This document shows, piece by piece, positions 12,456 through 23,467 of a stretch of 64,000 nt of DNA. Origin of the DNA: Pseudomonadales bacterium (GTDB taxonomy: Bacteria; Pseudomonadota; Gammaproteobacteria; Pseudomonadales; DT-91); contig JABSRQ010000007.1 of the NCBI GenBank assembly GCA_013215055.1, forward strand, positions 1 through 64,000. The letters run 5' to 3'. Both the position numbers and the translations under genes were made by a program. The notes below the pieces were generated by a model. That model searched no databases. It was given only the letters and a program-made list of their open reading frames with translations, and was not told the origin of the DNA. The first letter of the stretch is position 1, and every line of letters starts with the position of its first letter.

Positions 12456-13027
12456 TTATTTTTCTGTGCCGTTATCAGCTTCAACCGTAGGTGAAACCAA
12501 CTGCACATCCATTACAAAGTCACTACCCTGACCACCCATAAACTTACTCGCCTGAACCTGCCTCAGATTCGGGCTAGCAAACCACTCTGAAGCGTCTAAT
12601 TGGCGCATCAAACTAGACACACGGTTATTAGATTCAGCCGAACCCGTCAACTTCATCACCGATCCGTTACGTTCAATAGAGTGATAATAAACCCCATCCG
12701 GCAAGGTTCTGACGATTTCATCAAAAATATGTACAATCTCAGGCCTATTACCCTGCAAAGATTGAATAACCGTCATCCGCTCTATCAATTCTTTCTTTTT
12801 CTTTTTCAGCGCCTGAATCTCTTTAACTTGATCATCCAGTTCGCTAATCCGACTCGTTAAAAACTGATTACGCTCATTTTGAACAGAGATATTATCAGAC
12901 AAAATAAACTGCCAGACCATCACAATAGCAGCTGCAAAAACCGCAACAGCAGCCAATATCGCTAAAAATTCTTTTTTCAGTTCTTCACGGCGCTCATCAC
13001 GCCACGGCAATAAATTGATGTTAGCCA

Positions 13028-13028
<1 letters not shown>
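12456..13028 (-). CDS. pilN: Type IV pilus assembly protein PilN
   Basis: PilN is a bitopic inner-membrane protein. Its N-terminal motif INLLPWRDERREE binds PilM in the cytoplasm. One membrane segment follows (about residues 24-46), then a coiled coil and a periplasmic domain. All three parts are visible here in order. The start codon overlaps the pilM stop (TAATG), which indicates translational coupling. The 190 residues are normal. Confidence 0.95.
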
Positions 13029-14101
<1,073 letters not shown>

Positions 14102-14190
14102 CTAGTGTTTTCAGTGGCTTACAAAAACAACATCGCCTAAAACATGAACTATAGCTACAACCTTAGCACAAAAACTTAGAAATAAAAAAA

Positions 14191-14219
14191 TTCTTATTAT
14201 TTAATTATTTCTGTACAAT
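14191..14219 (+). promoter_or_regulatory. Candidate promoter of mrcA
   Basis: TTCTTA and TACAAT (14214-14219) lie 17 bp apart in an AT-rich stretch about 50 bp before the mrcA start. The -10 is good (five of six); the -35 is weak. Confidence 0.4.
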
Positions 14220-14268
14220 TTCGCATGTAGAATCGAGAAATTGAATATAAAGCAATCAACGTAAAATT

Positions 14269-16716
14269 ATGACTAAATTCTTTAAATATACAACCTACAT
14301 CACAATCGCCGGGATATCTTCCCTGCTACTCAGCATCAGCGGGGCATATCTATACCTTAGCCCCAACTTACCCGATGTTGAAGTACTCACCGACATTCAA
14401 CTACAAATCCCACTCAGAATTTACAGCTCTGACGGCCAATTAATTGGTGAATTTGGCGACAAACGACGCACACCGATACATCACAGCGATGTACCCAAAA
14501 AAATGACACAGGCCTTTCTTGCCGCCGAAGACGATCAGTTCTACAACCATCACGGCATCAGCATTAAAGGTTTTTCACGTGCTGTATTCCAAAAACTCAC
14601 CGGTGCAGCACAGCAAACTGGTGGCAGCACCATCACACAACAGGTGGCCAAGAATTATTTTTTAAGTCCGGAAAAAACCATTAAAAGAAAGCTCACAGAA
14701 ATCTTTCTTGCTCTACAGATGGAAAGACAACTTTCAAAAGATCAAATCATGGAGCTCTACGTTAACAAAATTTTCCTAGGACACCGGTCTTACGGTATCG
14801 TTGCTGCTGCCCAAGTCTATTACGGAAAACCGATTAGCGAACTAAGTACCGCCCAGTTTGCAATGATTGCCGGCCTGCCTAAGGCCCCATCACGCTACAA
14901 CCCCATCACCAACCCAGAACGCGCTAAAATACGCCGAGACTGGATCTTATCGCGCATGCTTAAATTAAATTATATTACTGCCGCAAACTATGATGAAGCC
15001 ATCAACGAAGCTCTCAGCGCCGAACGCCACAATGCTGCCATCGATGTCAGCTCACCCTACCCGGCCGAGATGGCCAGACGTTACGCACTTAAGAAGTTCG
15101 GCGACAAATCAACCACCGACGGCTACCGCATCATCACCACTTTAAATGCCAAGCTGCAAAAAACAGCGCAAGATGCCATCAAGAAAGGGCTACATGCTTA
15201 TGACCTGCGCCATGGATTACGCCCCGTTGAAGCACACTTTGACGATTTAAGCCCTGAAAACAAAATCCAAATCTTCAAAAAACACCATGTAATTACAAAC
15301 ATTGAAGCCGCCATTGTCACCAACAATAAAAACCAACAGCTCACCGCCGAATTAAAATCAGGTGAAGAAATAAGCCTAAGCTGGAAAAAAGATTTAAATG
15401 ATTTAAAACCCTACATCAATGAAAGCAGCAAAGGCAAAACCTTCAAAAAGAGCGAGCAGATCGCAAAAATTGGCGACATCATTCGTATCAAAAAAAATGA
15501 CGACAACAGCTGGTCACTCACGCAAATTCCAGTAGCAGAAGCCGCACTTATTTCTCTATCCCCAAAAGATGGCAGCATCTTAGCTCTGGTTGGCGGTTAC
15601 GACTTCTACAAAAGCAAATTCAATCGAGCCACCCAGGCCAATCGTCAAGTTGGCTCCGTTATCAAACCCCTGATTTATTCTGCCGCCCTACAGCATGGCA
15701 TGACCGCCGCCACCATCATCAATGATGCCCCGGTCGTCTTTGATGATGCACAACTAGAGGGCACATGGCGCCCTAAGAACTCAGGATCCTTTAACGGCCC
15801 CACTCGCCTGCGCAAAGCCCTGTACCTAAGCCGAAACTTAGTATCCATTCGGATACTGCGCCAAACCGGCATCAGTAAAACCATCGACTACATAGCTCCG
15901 TTTGGCCTAAACAGAGATTTATTACCCAGAAACTTAAGCCTGGCCCTGGGCACAGCCTCCTTTACACCTTTAGATATCGCCACGGCCTACGCTACCTTTG
16001 CCAATGGCGGCTACAAAATAAATCCCTATTTAATTGCAGAGATTTATGATGGCAATAACCAGCTAATTTACCAAGCAAGCCCCGCGATCGCCTGCGACGA
16101 ATGCCTAGAAACGAGCGACAGCGATGTAGATTCTGCAGACTCACCACTCAGCCAACTACCAACCCCCGAGGCAGAAACAGGCACAGAGGTGCCCAAAGAG
16201 CCACCTTACACACCCACACCTCCCAGCTATGCCAAACGTATCATGACAGAACAAATCGCCTTCCTGATGGGGAATATCCTGCAAGACGTCACGCGTAAAG
16301 GCACTGGCTGGAAAGCAGGTCGCGACCTAAAACGCAACGATATAGGCGGAAAAACCGGCACCACTAATGGCCCCACTGACGCCTGGTTCTCGGGCTTCCA
16401 CCCCAATATTGTCACCACCACATGGCTAGGCTTTGACGATAACGCCATGATAGGCCGCAATGAATTTGGCGGCTCTGCCGCCATGCCTATATGGATAGAC
16501 TTCATGCAAGTTGCACTGAAGAATCAGCCTCGCATAGACAGAGAACCACCCACCGGCATTGTCAGCGTTCTGATAGATAAAGACAGCGGCAAGCGTGCAC
16601 AACCTGGCGCAGACAACACCATGTTTGAATATATCCAGGAAGAATTACTGGAAACCATTCCCGAAGAAGAGAGCCATAGCGTAGAAGAAGATTTTGAAAT
16701 GGAAGAGCTGTTCTAA
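14269..16716 (+). CDS. mrcA: Penicillin-binding protein 1A
   Basis: This class A PBP polymerises and cross-links peptidoglycan at the inner membrane. A membrane anchor is at residues 10-30. The GT51 glycosyltransferase domain has the catalytic glutamate in FLAAEDDQFYNHHG (about residue 87) and GGSTITQQVAKN. The transpeptidase domain has the active serine in GSVIK (about 462), SRN (about 521) and KTGTTN (about 694). An insert between the GT and TP domains (about residues 320-430) is the OB-like region of PBP1A. The 815 residues fit. It is divergent from pilMNOPQ, as in Pseudomonas (ponA). Confidence 0.96.
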   Translation: MTKFFKYTTYITIAGISSLLLSISGAYLYLSPNLPDVEVLTDIQLQIPLRIYSSDGQLIGEFGDKRRTPIHHSDVPKKMTQAFLAAEDDQFYNHHGISIKGFSRAVFQKLTGAAQQTGGSTITQQVAKNYFLSPEKTIKRKLTEIFLALQMERQLSKDQIMELYVNKIFLGHRSYGIVAAAQVYYGKPISELSTAQFAMIAGLPKAPSRYNPITNPERAKIRRDWILSRMLKLNYITAANYDEAINEALSAERHNAAIDVSSPYPAEMARRYALKKFGDKSTTDGYRIITTLNAKLQKTAQDAIKKGLHAYDLRHGLRPVEAHFDDLSPENKIQIFKKHHVITNIEAAIVTNNKNQQLTAELKSGEEISLSWKKDLNDLKPYINESSKGKTFKKSEQIAKIGDIIRIKKNDDNSWSLTQIPVAEAALISLSPKDGSILALVGGYDFYKSKFNRATQANRQVGSVIKPLIYSAALQHGMTAATIINDAPVVFDDAQLEGTWRPKNSGSFNGPTRLRKALYLSRNLVSIRILRQTGISKTIDYIAPFGLNRDLLPRNLSLALGTASFTPLDIATAYATFANGGYKINPYLIAEIYDGNNQLIYQASPAIACDECLETSDSDVDSADSPLSQLPTPEAETGTEVPKEPPYTPTPPSYAKRIMTEQIAFLMGNILQDVTRKGTGWKAGRDLKRNDIGGKTGTTNGPTDAWFSGFHPNIVTTTWLGFDDNAMIGRNEFGGSAAMPIWIDFMQVALKNQPRIDREPPTGIVSVLIDKDSGKRAQPGADNTMFEYIQEELLETIPEEESHSVEEDFEMEELF

Positions 16717-16728
16717 CAGCTCAACAGA

Positions 16729-16758
16729 AAACATAAACATAAACATAAACATAAACAT
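16729..16758. repeat. 6-bp tandem repeat (AAACAT)5
   Basis: Five perfect copies of AAACAT lie between the mrcA stop and the shared terminator with maeB. It is a short microsatellite with no visible coding role. Confidence 0.9.
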
Positions 16759-16768
16759 CAGATACAAA

Positions 16769-16795
16769 AAAGGCCTGCAATGCAGGCCTTTCTTT
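16769..16795. terminator. Bidirectional terminator between mrcA and maeB
   Basis: AAAGGCCTGCA and TGCAGGCCTTT form 11-bp inverted arms around a single A. The hairpin is flanked by an A run on the left and TCTTTT on the right. It lies between convergent genes and can terminate both. Confidence 0.88.
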
Positions 16796-16814
16796 TACCC
16801 ATTAATTAAGCATC

Positions 16815-18077
16815 TTAACAATCAGACACTGATTTCAATGGATAATTAGCAGGATAAGGCAGTAACGCCACACCAGAATCAATAGCAGCCCTAGCAACTG
16901 CTGCAGAAACCGTACCCAATAAGCGCTCATCAACCGGCTTAGGAATGATGTACTCAACGCCATACTCCAGCTTATCCAGATCACAGGCATCTAAAACTTC
17001 TTGTGGCACAGGCTTTTTAGCCAAATCTTTGATGGCATGCACTGCCGCCACTTTCATCTCTTCATTAATCACTTTAGCTCGCACATCTAATGCGCCGCGG
17101 AAAATAAAGGGGAAACCCAAAACATTATTAACCTGATTCGGATAGTCTGAACGTCCCGTTGCCATGATCAGATCAGGCTTAGTGGCACGCGCCAATTTAG
17201 GATCTATTTCAGGATCTGGATTAGAACAAGCGAAGACCACCGGCTTATCCGCCATCGTCGCCAAGATATCCGCAGAAAGCAAATTCGCACCCGACAAACC
17301 CACAAATACATCCGCCCCATTACAAGCATCTCCTAAAGTACGCTTATCGGTATCATTGGCAAATTCAGCTTTGTATTCATTAACCCCATCACGCCCCTGA
17401 TAAATCACACCACGCCTATCCAGCATAAAGATATTGCTGCGTGTAGCACCGCAGCTAACTAATAAACGCATACATGCAATGGCAGCGGCACCGGCACCTA
17501 AACAAACGATCTGCGCAGTAGCAATATCCTTGCCCTGTATTTCTAACGCATTCAACATACCCGCGGCGGTCACAATTGCCGTACCATGCTGATCATCATG
17601 AAATACCGGAATATCACATAACTCAATCAAGGCTTTTTCAATTTCAAAACATTCAGGGGCTTTAATATCTTCTAAATTAATGCCTCCAAAGGTACGTGCG
17701 ATGCTTGAAACCGTATCGATAAAGGCTTGTGGGCTTTTTGACTCGACTTCAATATCAATAGAATCAACACCGGCAAAACGCTTAAACAATAAACTCTTAC
17801 CTTCCATTACCGGCTTCGAAGCCAAAGGACCCAGATTACCCAAGCCTAAAATGGCAGTGCCATCGGTAATCACCGCAACCAAGTTACCCTTGGCGGTGTA
17901 TTTGTAGGCGTTTTCCGGATCTTCGGCGATTGCACGCACGGGCTCAGCCACACCTGGGCTATAGGCCAACGCCAAATCATTTTGTGTTTGCGCTGCAGTG
18001 GTAATTTCAACAGCGATCTTTCCTGGCTTAGGCAAAGCGTGGTAATCCAACGCCGCCTGTTTGAAAGCTTCTGACAT
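16815..18077 (-). CDS. maeB: NADP-dependent malic enzyme (short form)
   Basis: It decarboxylates malate to pyruvate with NADP reduction in the cytoplasm. The catalytic region includes AYSPGVAEPV and LGNLGPLASKPVMEGK, and VFHDDQHGTAIV is the metal-binding motif. The coenzyme domain has VCLGAGAAAIACMRLL. The C-terminal phosphotransacetylase-like domain of E. coli MaeB is absent, as in the short Pseudomonas form. Three in-frame ATGs are possible (18125, 18083, 18077). I chose the last, which gives MSEAFKQAALDYHALPKPGK, has a GGA about eight bases upstream, and matches the family N-terminus. It converges on mrcA. Confidence 0.94.
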   Translation of the reverse strand: MSEAFKQAALDYHALPKPGKIAVEITTAAQTQNDLALAYSPGVAEPVRAIAEDPENAYKYTAKGNLVAVITDGTAILGLGNLGPLASKPVMEGKSLLFKRFAGVDSIDIEVESKSPQAFIDTVSSIARTFGGINLEDIKAPECFEIEKALIELCDIPVFHDDQHGTAIVTAAGMLNALEIQGKDIATAQIVCLGAGAAAIACMRLLVSCGATRSNIFMLDRRGVIYQGRDGVNEYKAEFANDTDKRTLGDACNGADVFVGLSGANLLSADILATMADKPVVFACSNPDPEIDPKLARATKPDLIMATGRSDYPNQVNNVLGFPFIFRGALDVRAKVINEEMKVAAVHAIKDLAKKPVPQEVLDACDLDKLEYGVEYIIPKPVDERLLGTVSAAVARAAIDSGVALLPYPANYPLKSVSDC

Positions 18078-18184
18078 ACTCATTCCGTACAGATTTTTTG
18101 AGACACGAAAGGATATAGAATTCATTACAAGCGCTCAAGCAAAAAATCACTAAATTAGTGCATAAACCCGACGACGCCGGACAT

Positions 18185-19006
18185 TTATAAGATTTCCAGG
18201 TGGGCATTATGGGTTAAAAGCAGCATAAACTGGGCTCTATACGGGCTTTTCTGTAACCCTCTATCAATCATCCAACCACTCACCAACACACGCCTACCAA
18301 TGCCCTTTTGCAACTCCCCCCATTCAAAATTTGCCTGATGCCCGGCCTTAATACGCAGGACAACATCACCCTGCAGACGTAACCACCAATAAGCGCCCGT
18401 TTTTTTCACCGAGACCATTCTACCCTTGATACGCTGAAATCCTGCATCCCCGCTTTTAAACGACGCCGAAGACCTGGCCTTATAATCAGCCATAGCCCAC
18501 ACGCCTAAACGCTGAGCTTTAGCCTTATCTCGGGCAGCCTTCATACAAGACACATTATCTACATTGGGCGGAATAGCGACCAAGAAACCCCAGTCCAGCC
18601 CCAGCATCTGCGCCGAGACATTACGACCATCCGACAAATACAATTCAGCCAATAACCGCCCATATTTATCTTTTTTCTGAATACCTGGCTTCAAATATAA
18701 ATCCTGCCCAACCAACAAACCTTGCAAGACCTGCCTAGCCTCTATGGCTAACACCTGTTTATTGTGCAACTCAGGTGTATTAACAGAAATCAAACGCAGC
18801 TTTTGCCCTCCGGCTAAAACCACAGAATCGCCATCCGAGACGTATTTAAGCTTCACTTGCTGCAAAGAATGTAACCGGGAGTAGCCTAAGGAACAATAAA
18901 CATCAGCCAAAGAGGGAAAAGGAAAAAACAGCAGAAAAACAGATAAGCCAAATACAAAAAAGGCATGATTATCAACTAACCATGCCTTCAGCGTAAAGCG
19001 TTTCAA
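18185..19006 (-). CDS. Secreted staphylococcal-nuclease-like protein
   Basis: The protein has a hydrophobic signal sequence (AFFVFGLSVFLLFFPFPSLA) followed by an SNase-like domain, so it is probably exported. Recognisable parts are VSDGDSVVL (calcium-site aspartate), LRLISVNTPEL (conserved Arg and Glu; the usual DTPE is NTPE here), DKYGRLLAELYL and QRLGVWA. A C-terminal extension of about 90 residues follows the domain. The reading frame is open back into rpmE, but no ATG exists after the rpmE stop. A TTG at 19006, seven bases beyond that stop, is the most likely start, with translational coupling. A nuclease gene next to rpmE is also found in Pseudomonas. Confidence 0.8.
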   Translation of the reverse strand: MKRFTLKAWLVDNHAFFVFGLSVFLLFFPFPSLADVYCSLGYSRLHSLQQVKLKYVSDGDSVVLAGGQKLRLISVNTPELHNKQVLAIEARQVLQGLLVGQDLYLKPGIQKKDKYGRLLAELYLSDGRNVSAQMLGLDWGFLVAIPPNVDNVSCMKAARDKAKAQRLGVWAMADYKARSSASFKSGDAGFQRIKGRMVSVKKTGAYWWLRLQGDVVLRIKAGHQANFEWGELQKGIGRRVLVSGWMIDRGLQKSPYRAQFMLLLTHNAHLEIL

Positions 19007-19013
19007 AAAAGAA

Positions 19014-19226
19014 TTAAGACGCTTTTCTAGCACCAAAACGTTTGTTGAACTTATCGATACGACCGCCAGTATCAGCAGTTTTCTGCTTACCGGTATAGAA
19101 AGGGTGACAGGCAGAACATACATCAACGTGGATGTCTGTAGCTTTAGTCGACATAGTTTTAATAACGTTGCCACAGCTGCAAGTTGCAGTCATGGTGCCA
19201 TAATTAGGATGAATATCTGCTCTCAT
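19014..19226 (-). CDS. rpmE: 50S ribosomal protein L31
   Basis: This is a 70-residue large-subunit ribosomal protein. It begins [20 protein letters not shown] and has the zinc-binding cysteines of the C+ type (CSCG and CSAC), then FYTGKQ and [10 protein letters not shown]. The zinc-containing form is the one normally replaced by a paralogue under zinc starvation. It is divergent from priA. Confidence 0.97.
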   Translation of the reverse strand: MRADIHPNYGTMTATCSCGNVIKTMSTKATDIHVDVCSACHPFYTGKQKTADTGGRIDKFNKRFGARKAS

Positions 19227-19421
19227 GGTATTAACCTTAAGTTCGCTGCACCGCCACTTTTCGGGATCTTATCCATTAACTTAATCGCTTTTCAGCTTTT
19301 AAGCATAAAGATTCAATAGCCGCCAAGCACCGTACAGGCTAAAATGGGCGCAAACTATAACGAGCAATAATTCACCAAGCAAGCATTTTTATAAAAAATG
19401 CCCAAACCCCAATAAATAATC

Positions 19422-21686
19422 ATGCTTTCATCGTCAGCCCCCATCATATTAGAGATAGCCATTCCTACACCGCTACGGCGTACGTTTGACTACCTTTTAC
19501 ATGTCGAGACTCCTCAGGCTGATTTTCTGAATCCAGAACCTGAAATAGCTTTAATTAATAGTATAGACGCTTTTGCCCTAAGCCCTGACACACTAAAACC
19601 CGGCCTGCGTATCAAAGTGCCTTTTGCCGGGCGTGAAGTCACCGGCATCTTAATCAACACCAAAACCCGCAGCGACATAGAAACCCATAAGCTCAAGGCG
19701 ATTATTGAAGTTTTAGATACGGAACCGCTGATCTCAGCCACGTTATTAAAGCTAATGTTATGGGCCGCCGACTACTATCAACACCCCATCGGTGAAAGCC
19801 TGCCTATCGCTCTACCCGCATTATTACGCAAAGGCGGGCCTTTATTAAACGAACTACAAATCAGCTGGCGCCTAACGGATGCTGGCAGATCCACCGTCAT
19901 TTCTGCTGGCGCAAAAAAACAACAGAGCATTCAGCAATACCTATTAAAAGAAGGGCTTTTTGCCGACAGCGATAAAACCACCTTAGCTTTTAGTAATGCG
20001 GTTTTAAATACCATGAAAGACCGGGGCTGGCTGGAAAGCTTTGAACACCCGGTAGAAGCACCGGCCTTCACCATCACCCCCAGCCCACTAAAGCTCAATG
20101 ACGAGCAACGGCAATTGATTCAAGAATATGAAGCCGCCAGCGCAGGTTACCAAGCTTATTTGCTCGAAGGTGTCACCGGCAGTGGTAAAACCGAAGTCTA
20201 TCTACAATTAATTGAGCGGGTTTTATTAGCCGGTAAACAAGCCATGATTCTTGTGCCGGAGATAGGCCTAACCCCACAAACGCTGCAGCGCTTTAAAGCC
20301 CGATTTAACTGCCCCATGGCTATCTTTCATTCCAATCTGAGCGATAAAGAACGCCAACTCTATTGGCAGCAGGCCAAATCTGGCCACGCCAAAATTATTA
20401 TCGGCACCCGTTCGGCACTGTTCTCGGCCACCTGCAACCTGGGTTTAATCATCATCGATGAAGAACACGATATTTCTTACAAACAGCAGGACAGCCTGCG
20501 TTATTCGGCCCGAGATTTAGCCTGTGTCAGAGCCAAACTGGAAAATGCTGCCATAGTGCTAGGCACAGCCACCCCCAGCTTAGAAACACTCAGCAACGCC
20601 AGTAGCGGGAAATTTAAACACTGGCATTTAACCCAACGCGCCGGCAACGCCAAAGCGCCCGTCATCAGCATCGTCGATATTCGCCAGCAAACCATGATTG
20701 AAGGCATTGCCGAAGACGTATTACTCGATATACAGGCAACGATAGAAAAAGGCCAACAATGCCTTATATTCATCAATCGTCGCGGCTTTGCGCCCAGTTT
20801 AATCTGCCACGACTGCGGCTGGATCGCCCAATGCCACGCCTGCGATGCCCGTATGACCGTACATTTAAAAGCCAACCATCTACGCTGTCATCACTGCCAG
20901 GCGGTAGAACCCATTACTCGGCAATGCCCCAGCTGCAACGGCCAGCAAATGACTTTCCAAGGTGTAGGTACCGAACGCCTGGCTATGGCCATGCAGGCGC
21001 AATTTCCGGACACCACGATCTTTCGTATAGACAGAGACACAACATCCAAGAAAAGCGCCATGCCAGAGATGATGAACAACATCCATAATTGCGATGCGGC
21101 CATTTTGGTGGGCACTCAGATGTTAGCCAAGGGCCATCATTTTCCGAATGTGACTCTGGTGATTATTTTGGAGGCTGACAACGCTTTAGCTGGTATCGAT
21201 TACCGTGCCAGCGAACGGTTTGGCCAGTTACTCACGCAGGTTATTGGCCGCTCAGGACGTGCCGAAAAGCCCGGGCGCGCGATTATTCAAAGTCACTTCC
21301 CAGAGCATCCACAATTACAAAAACTGATTACTTTTGGTTATAACCGTTTTGCCATGGATTTATTGGCCGAACGCCAACAACTGGGTCTGCCACCTTATAG
21401 CTTTCATGCACTGCTACGTCTGGAATCACAAAATGCGGCCGAGGCTCAGCAAATTTTAGAAGAGATGCAACGATATATCCAACCGTTGAACTGCCTGTGT
21501 TTGGGGCCTTACCCGGCATCATTACAGCGCCGAGCTTATTATTATCGTTATCAATTACTGATACAGTCTAATCACCGAGGGCAATTAAAACAGGCCCTGC
21601 AAGCCATTCATCAGTTCTCTGAAAAACGACTACGCAGCCATAAACTGCGCTTTTCCATCGATGTTGACCCACAAGATATGAGCTAA
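19422..21686 (+). CDS. priA: Primosomal protein N' (replication restart helicase)
   Basis: PriA is a 3'-5' superfamily 2 helicase that reloads the replisome at stalled forks. It has an N-terminal 3'-DNA-binding domain, Walker A GVTGSGKTEVY (about residues 249-259) and Walker B DEEHD. The zinc-binding insert carries paired cysteines in CHDCGWIAQCHAC, CHHC and CPSC. Later motifs are GTQMLAKGHHFPNV and QVIGRSGRA. The 754 residues match the family. It is divergent from rpmE and is followed by argS at 85 bp. Confidence 0.97.
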   Translation: MLSSSAPIILEIAIPTPLRRTFDYLLHVETPQADFLNPEPEIALINSIDAFALSPDTLKPGLRIKVPFAGREVTGILINTKTRSDIETHKLKAIIEVLDTEPLISATLLKLMLWAADYYQHPIGESLPIALPALLRKGGPLLNELQISWRLTDAGRSTVISAGAKKQQSIQQYLLKEGLFADSDKTTLAFSNAVLNTMKDRGWLESFEHPVEAPAFTITPSPLKLNDEQRQLIQEYEAASAGYQAYLLEGVTGSGKTEVYLQLIERVLLAGKQAMILVPEIGLTPQTLQRFKARFNCPMAIFHSNLSDKERQLYWQQAKSGHAKIIIGTRSALFSATCNLGLIIIDEEHDISYKQQDSLRYSARDLACVRAKLENAAIVLGTATPSLETLSNASSGKFKHWHLTQRAGNAKAPVISIVDIRQQTMIEGIAEDVLLDIQATIEKGQQCLIFINRRGFAPSLICHDCGWIAQCHACDARMTVHLKANHLRCHHCQAVEPITRQCPSCNGQQMTFQGVGTERLAMAMQAQFPDTTIFRIDRDTTSKKSAMPEMMNNIHNCDAAILVGTQMLAKGHHFPNVTLVIILEADNALAGIDYRASERFGQLLTQVIGRSGRAEKPGRAIIQSHFPEHPQLQKLITFGYNRFAMDLLAERQQLGLPPYSFHALLRLESQNAAEAQQILEEMQRYIQPLNCLCLGPYPASLQRRAYYYRYQLLIQSNHRGQLKQALQAIHQFSEKRLRSHKLRFSIDVDPQDMS

Positions 21687-21771
21687 TTGCATCTCGTGCT
21701 ACCCGACTAGCCAATAAACAGATAAAATAGCCGCCTTTTGAAAATCGCGACACACAATCAGGTACCGCAGC

Positions 21772-23454
21772 ATGAAACAGCAACTTGAAGAACTACTACA
21801 AAACGCCGTAGAGCGCTTAAAAAGCGAAGGTGTTTTGGCCGCTGATACCACCGTGATCATCAAACTGGATAGAACCAAAAATAAAGATCACGGCGATCTG
21901 GCCTGTAACATCGCCATGATGCTGGCCAAAGCCGCCAAGATGCCACCACGAGCATTAGCCGAAAAAATTATTGCCGCCATGCCTGAAAATGACATCGTCT
22001 CTCAATGTGATATCGCAGGCCCGGGTTTTATTAATATCTTCTTCAATGAAGAAGCAGCCTCGGCGATCATTAAAACCATCCTCGATGAAAAAGATGATTT
22101 TGGTAAGAACAACAGCGGCGGCGGTGAAAAAGTCCAGGTGGAATTTGTTTCAGCCAACCCTACCGGCCCGTTACATATCGGCCACGGTCGCGGCGCTGCT
22201 GTAGGTGATTCCTTATGTCGCCTACTGGCTGCCACCGGCTGGGATGTCACCCCTGAATTCTATTACAACGATGCTGGTGTGCAAATCCACACGTTAACCG
22301 TATCGGTAACCGCTAGAGCCCAAGGTTTAAAACCCGGTGATGAAGCCTGGCCAGAAGATGCCGGCTATTTGGGTGAATACATCGCCGATGTAGCAACCGC
22401 ATTTTTAAATAAAGAAACGGTAGAAGCGGCCGATATGAAGGTCACCGCCAGCGGTGATGTGGAAGATACAGACTCTATTCGTACGTTTGCTGTCGCTTAT
22501 TTACGCCAGGAACAAGATCGGGATTTAAAAGCCTTTGCGGTTGAGTTTGATGTCTACTTCTTGGAGTCTTCACTATATGAAGAAGGCAAAGTTGAAGCTG
22601 CCGTACAGCAGATGATTGCCAATGGTAAAACCTATGAAAAAGACGGTGCTTTATGGTTAAAAACCACCGACTACGGTGATGATAAAGATCGCGTGATGCG
22701 TAAAAGTGATGGCGGTTACACCTATTTTGTACCCGATGTGGCCTATCACTTAGATAAATGGCAACGTGGCTTTACCCGTGTTATCAACGAACAAGGGGCC
22801 GATCATCACAGCACCATCACCCGTGTACGCGCAGGTTTACAAGCGCTGGAACAAGATATCCCAGAAGGCTGGCCGGACTATGTCTTACATCAAATGGTGA
22901 TGGTGATGAAAGGCGGCGAAGAAGTGAAGCTGTCTAAACGTGCGGGGTCCTACCTGACGCTACGTGATTTAATTGATGAAGTGGGCCGTGATGCCACCCG
23001 CTATTTCCTGGTTTCTCGTAGACCCGATGCGCAACTCACCTTTGATATCGATTTAGCTAAATCGCAGAGTAACGATAACCCGGTTTATTACATTCAATAT
23101 GCCCACGCCCGTGTCTGTGCGGTAGAACGTAAACTAGCCGAACAGGGCATTGCCTTCGAACTGGATAAAACCGATTTAAGTGTCTTAAACGAAGATACCG
23201 AAAAAGCCTTATTAAAAACCCTGGCGCATTATCCGCAAATGATCAGCGCCGCAGCCACCAAACTAGAACCACATACGGTCGCAACTTATCTAAAAGAGTT
23301 GGCCAGCGACTATCATAGCTATTACAACGCGCATAAAGTGTTAGTGGATGATGCTATCATTCGTAATGCTCGTATCGCGTTAGGCTTAGCGACCAAGCAA
23401 GTGCTTAAAAATGGATTAGACGTGTTAGGTGTTTCTGCACCTGAAAGAATGTAA
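21772..23454 (+). CDS. argS: Arginine--tRNA ligase
   Basis: This class I aminoacyl-tRNA synthetase charges tRNA-Arg. The HIGH signature lies in NPTGPLHIGHGRG (about residue 135) and the KMSKS-equivalent is KLSKRAG (about 385). An N-terminal Add1 domain binds the tRNA D-loop. The C-terminal anticodon-binding DALR domain includes YYIQYAHARVCAV. The 560 residues are normal. The SPOR-domain gene starts 13 bp after its stop, so they are likely co-transcribed. Confidence 0.97.
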   Translation: MKQQLEELLQNAVERLKSEGVLAADTTVIIKLDRTKNKDHGDLACNIAMMLAKAAKMPPRALAEKIIAAMPENDIVSQCDIAGPGFINIFFNEEAASAIIKTILDEKDDFGKNNSGGGEKVQVEFVSANPTGPLHIGHGRGAAVGDSLCRLLAATGWDVTPEFYYNDAGVQIHTLTVSVTARAQGLKPGDEAWPEDAGYLGEYIADVATAFLNKETVEAADMKVTASGDVEDTDSIRTFAVAYLRQEQDRDLKAFAVEFDVYFLESSLYEEGKVEAAVQQMIANGKTYEKDGALWLKTTDYGDDKDRVMRKSDGGYTYFVPDVAYHLDKWQRGFTRVINEQGADHHSTITRVRAGLQALEQDIPEGWPDYVLHQMVMVMKGGEEVKLSKRAGSYLTLRDLIDEVGRDATRYFLVSRRPDAQLTFDIDLAKSQSNDNPVYYIQYAHARVCAVERKLAEQGIAFELDKTDLSVLNEDTEKALLKTLAHYPQMISAAATKLEPHTVATYLKELASDYHSYYNAHKVLVDDAIIRNARIALGLATKQVLKNGLDVLGVSAPERM

Positions 23455-23467
23455 TAACGGATCTCAG

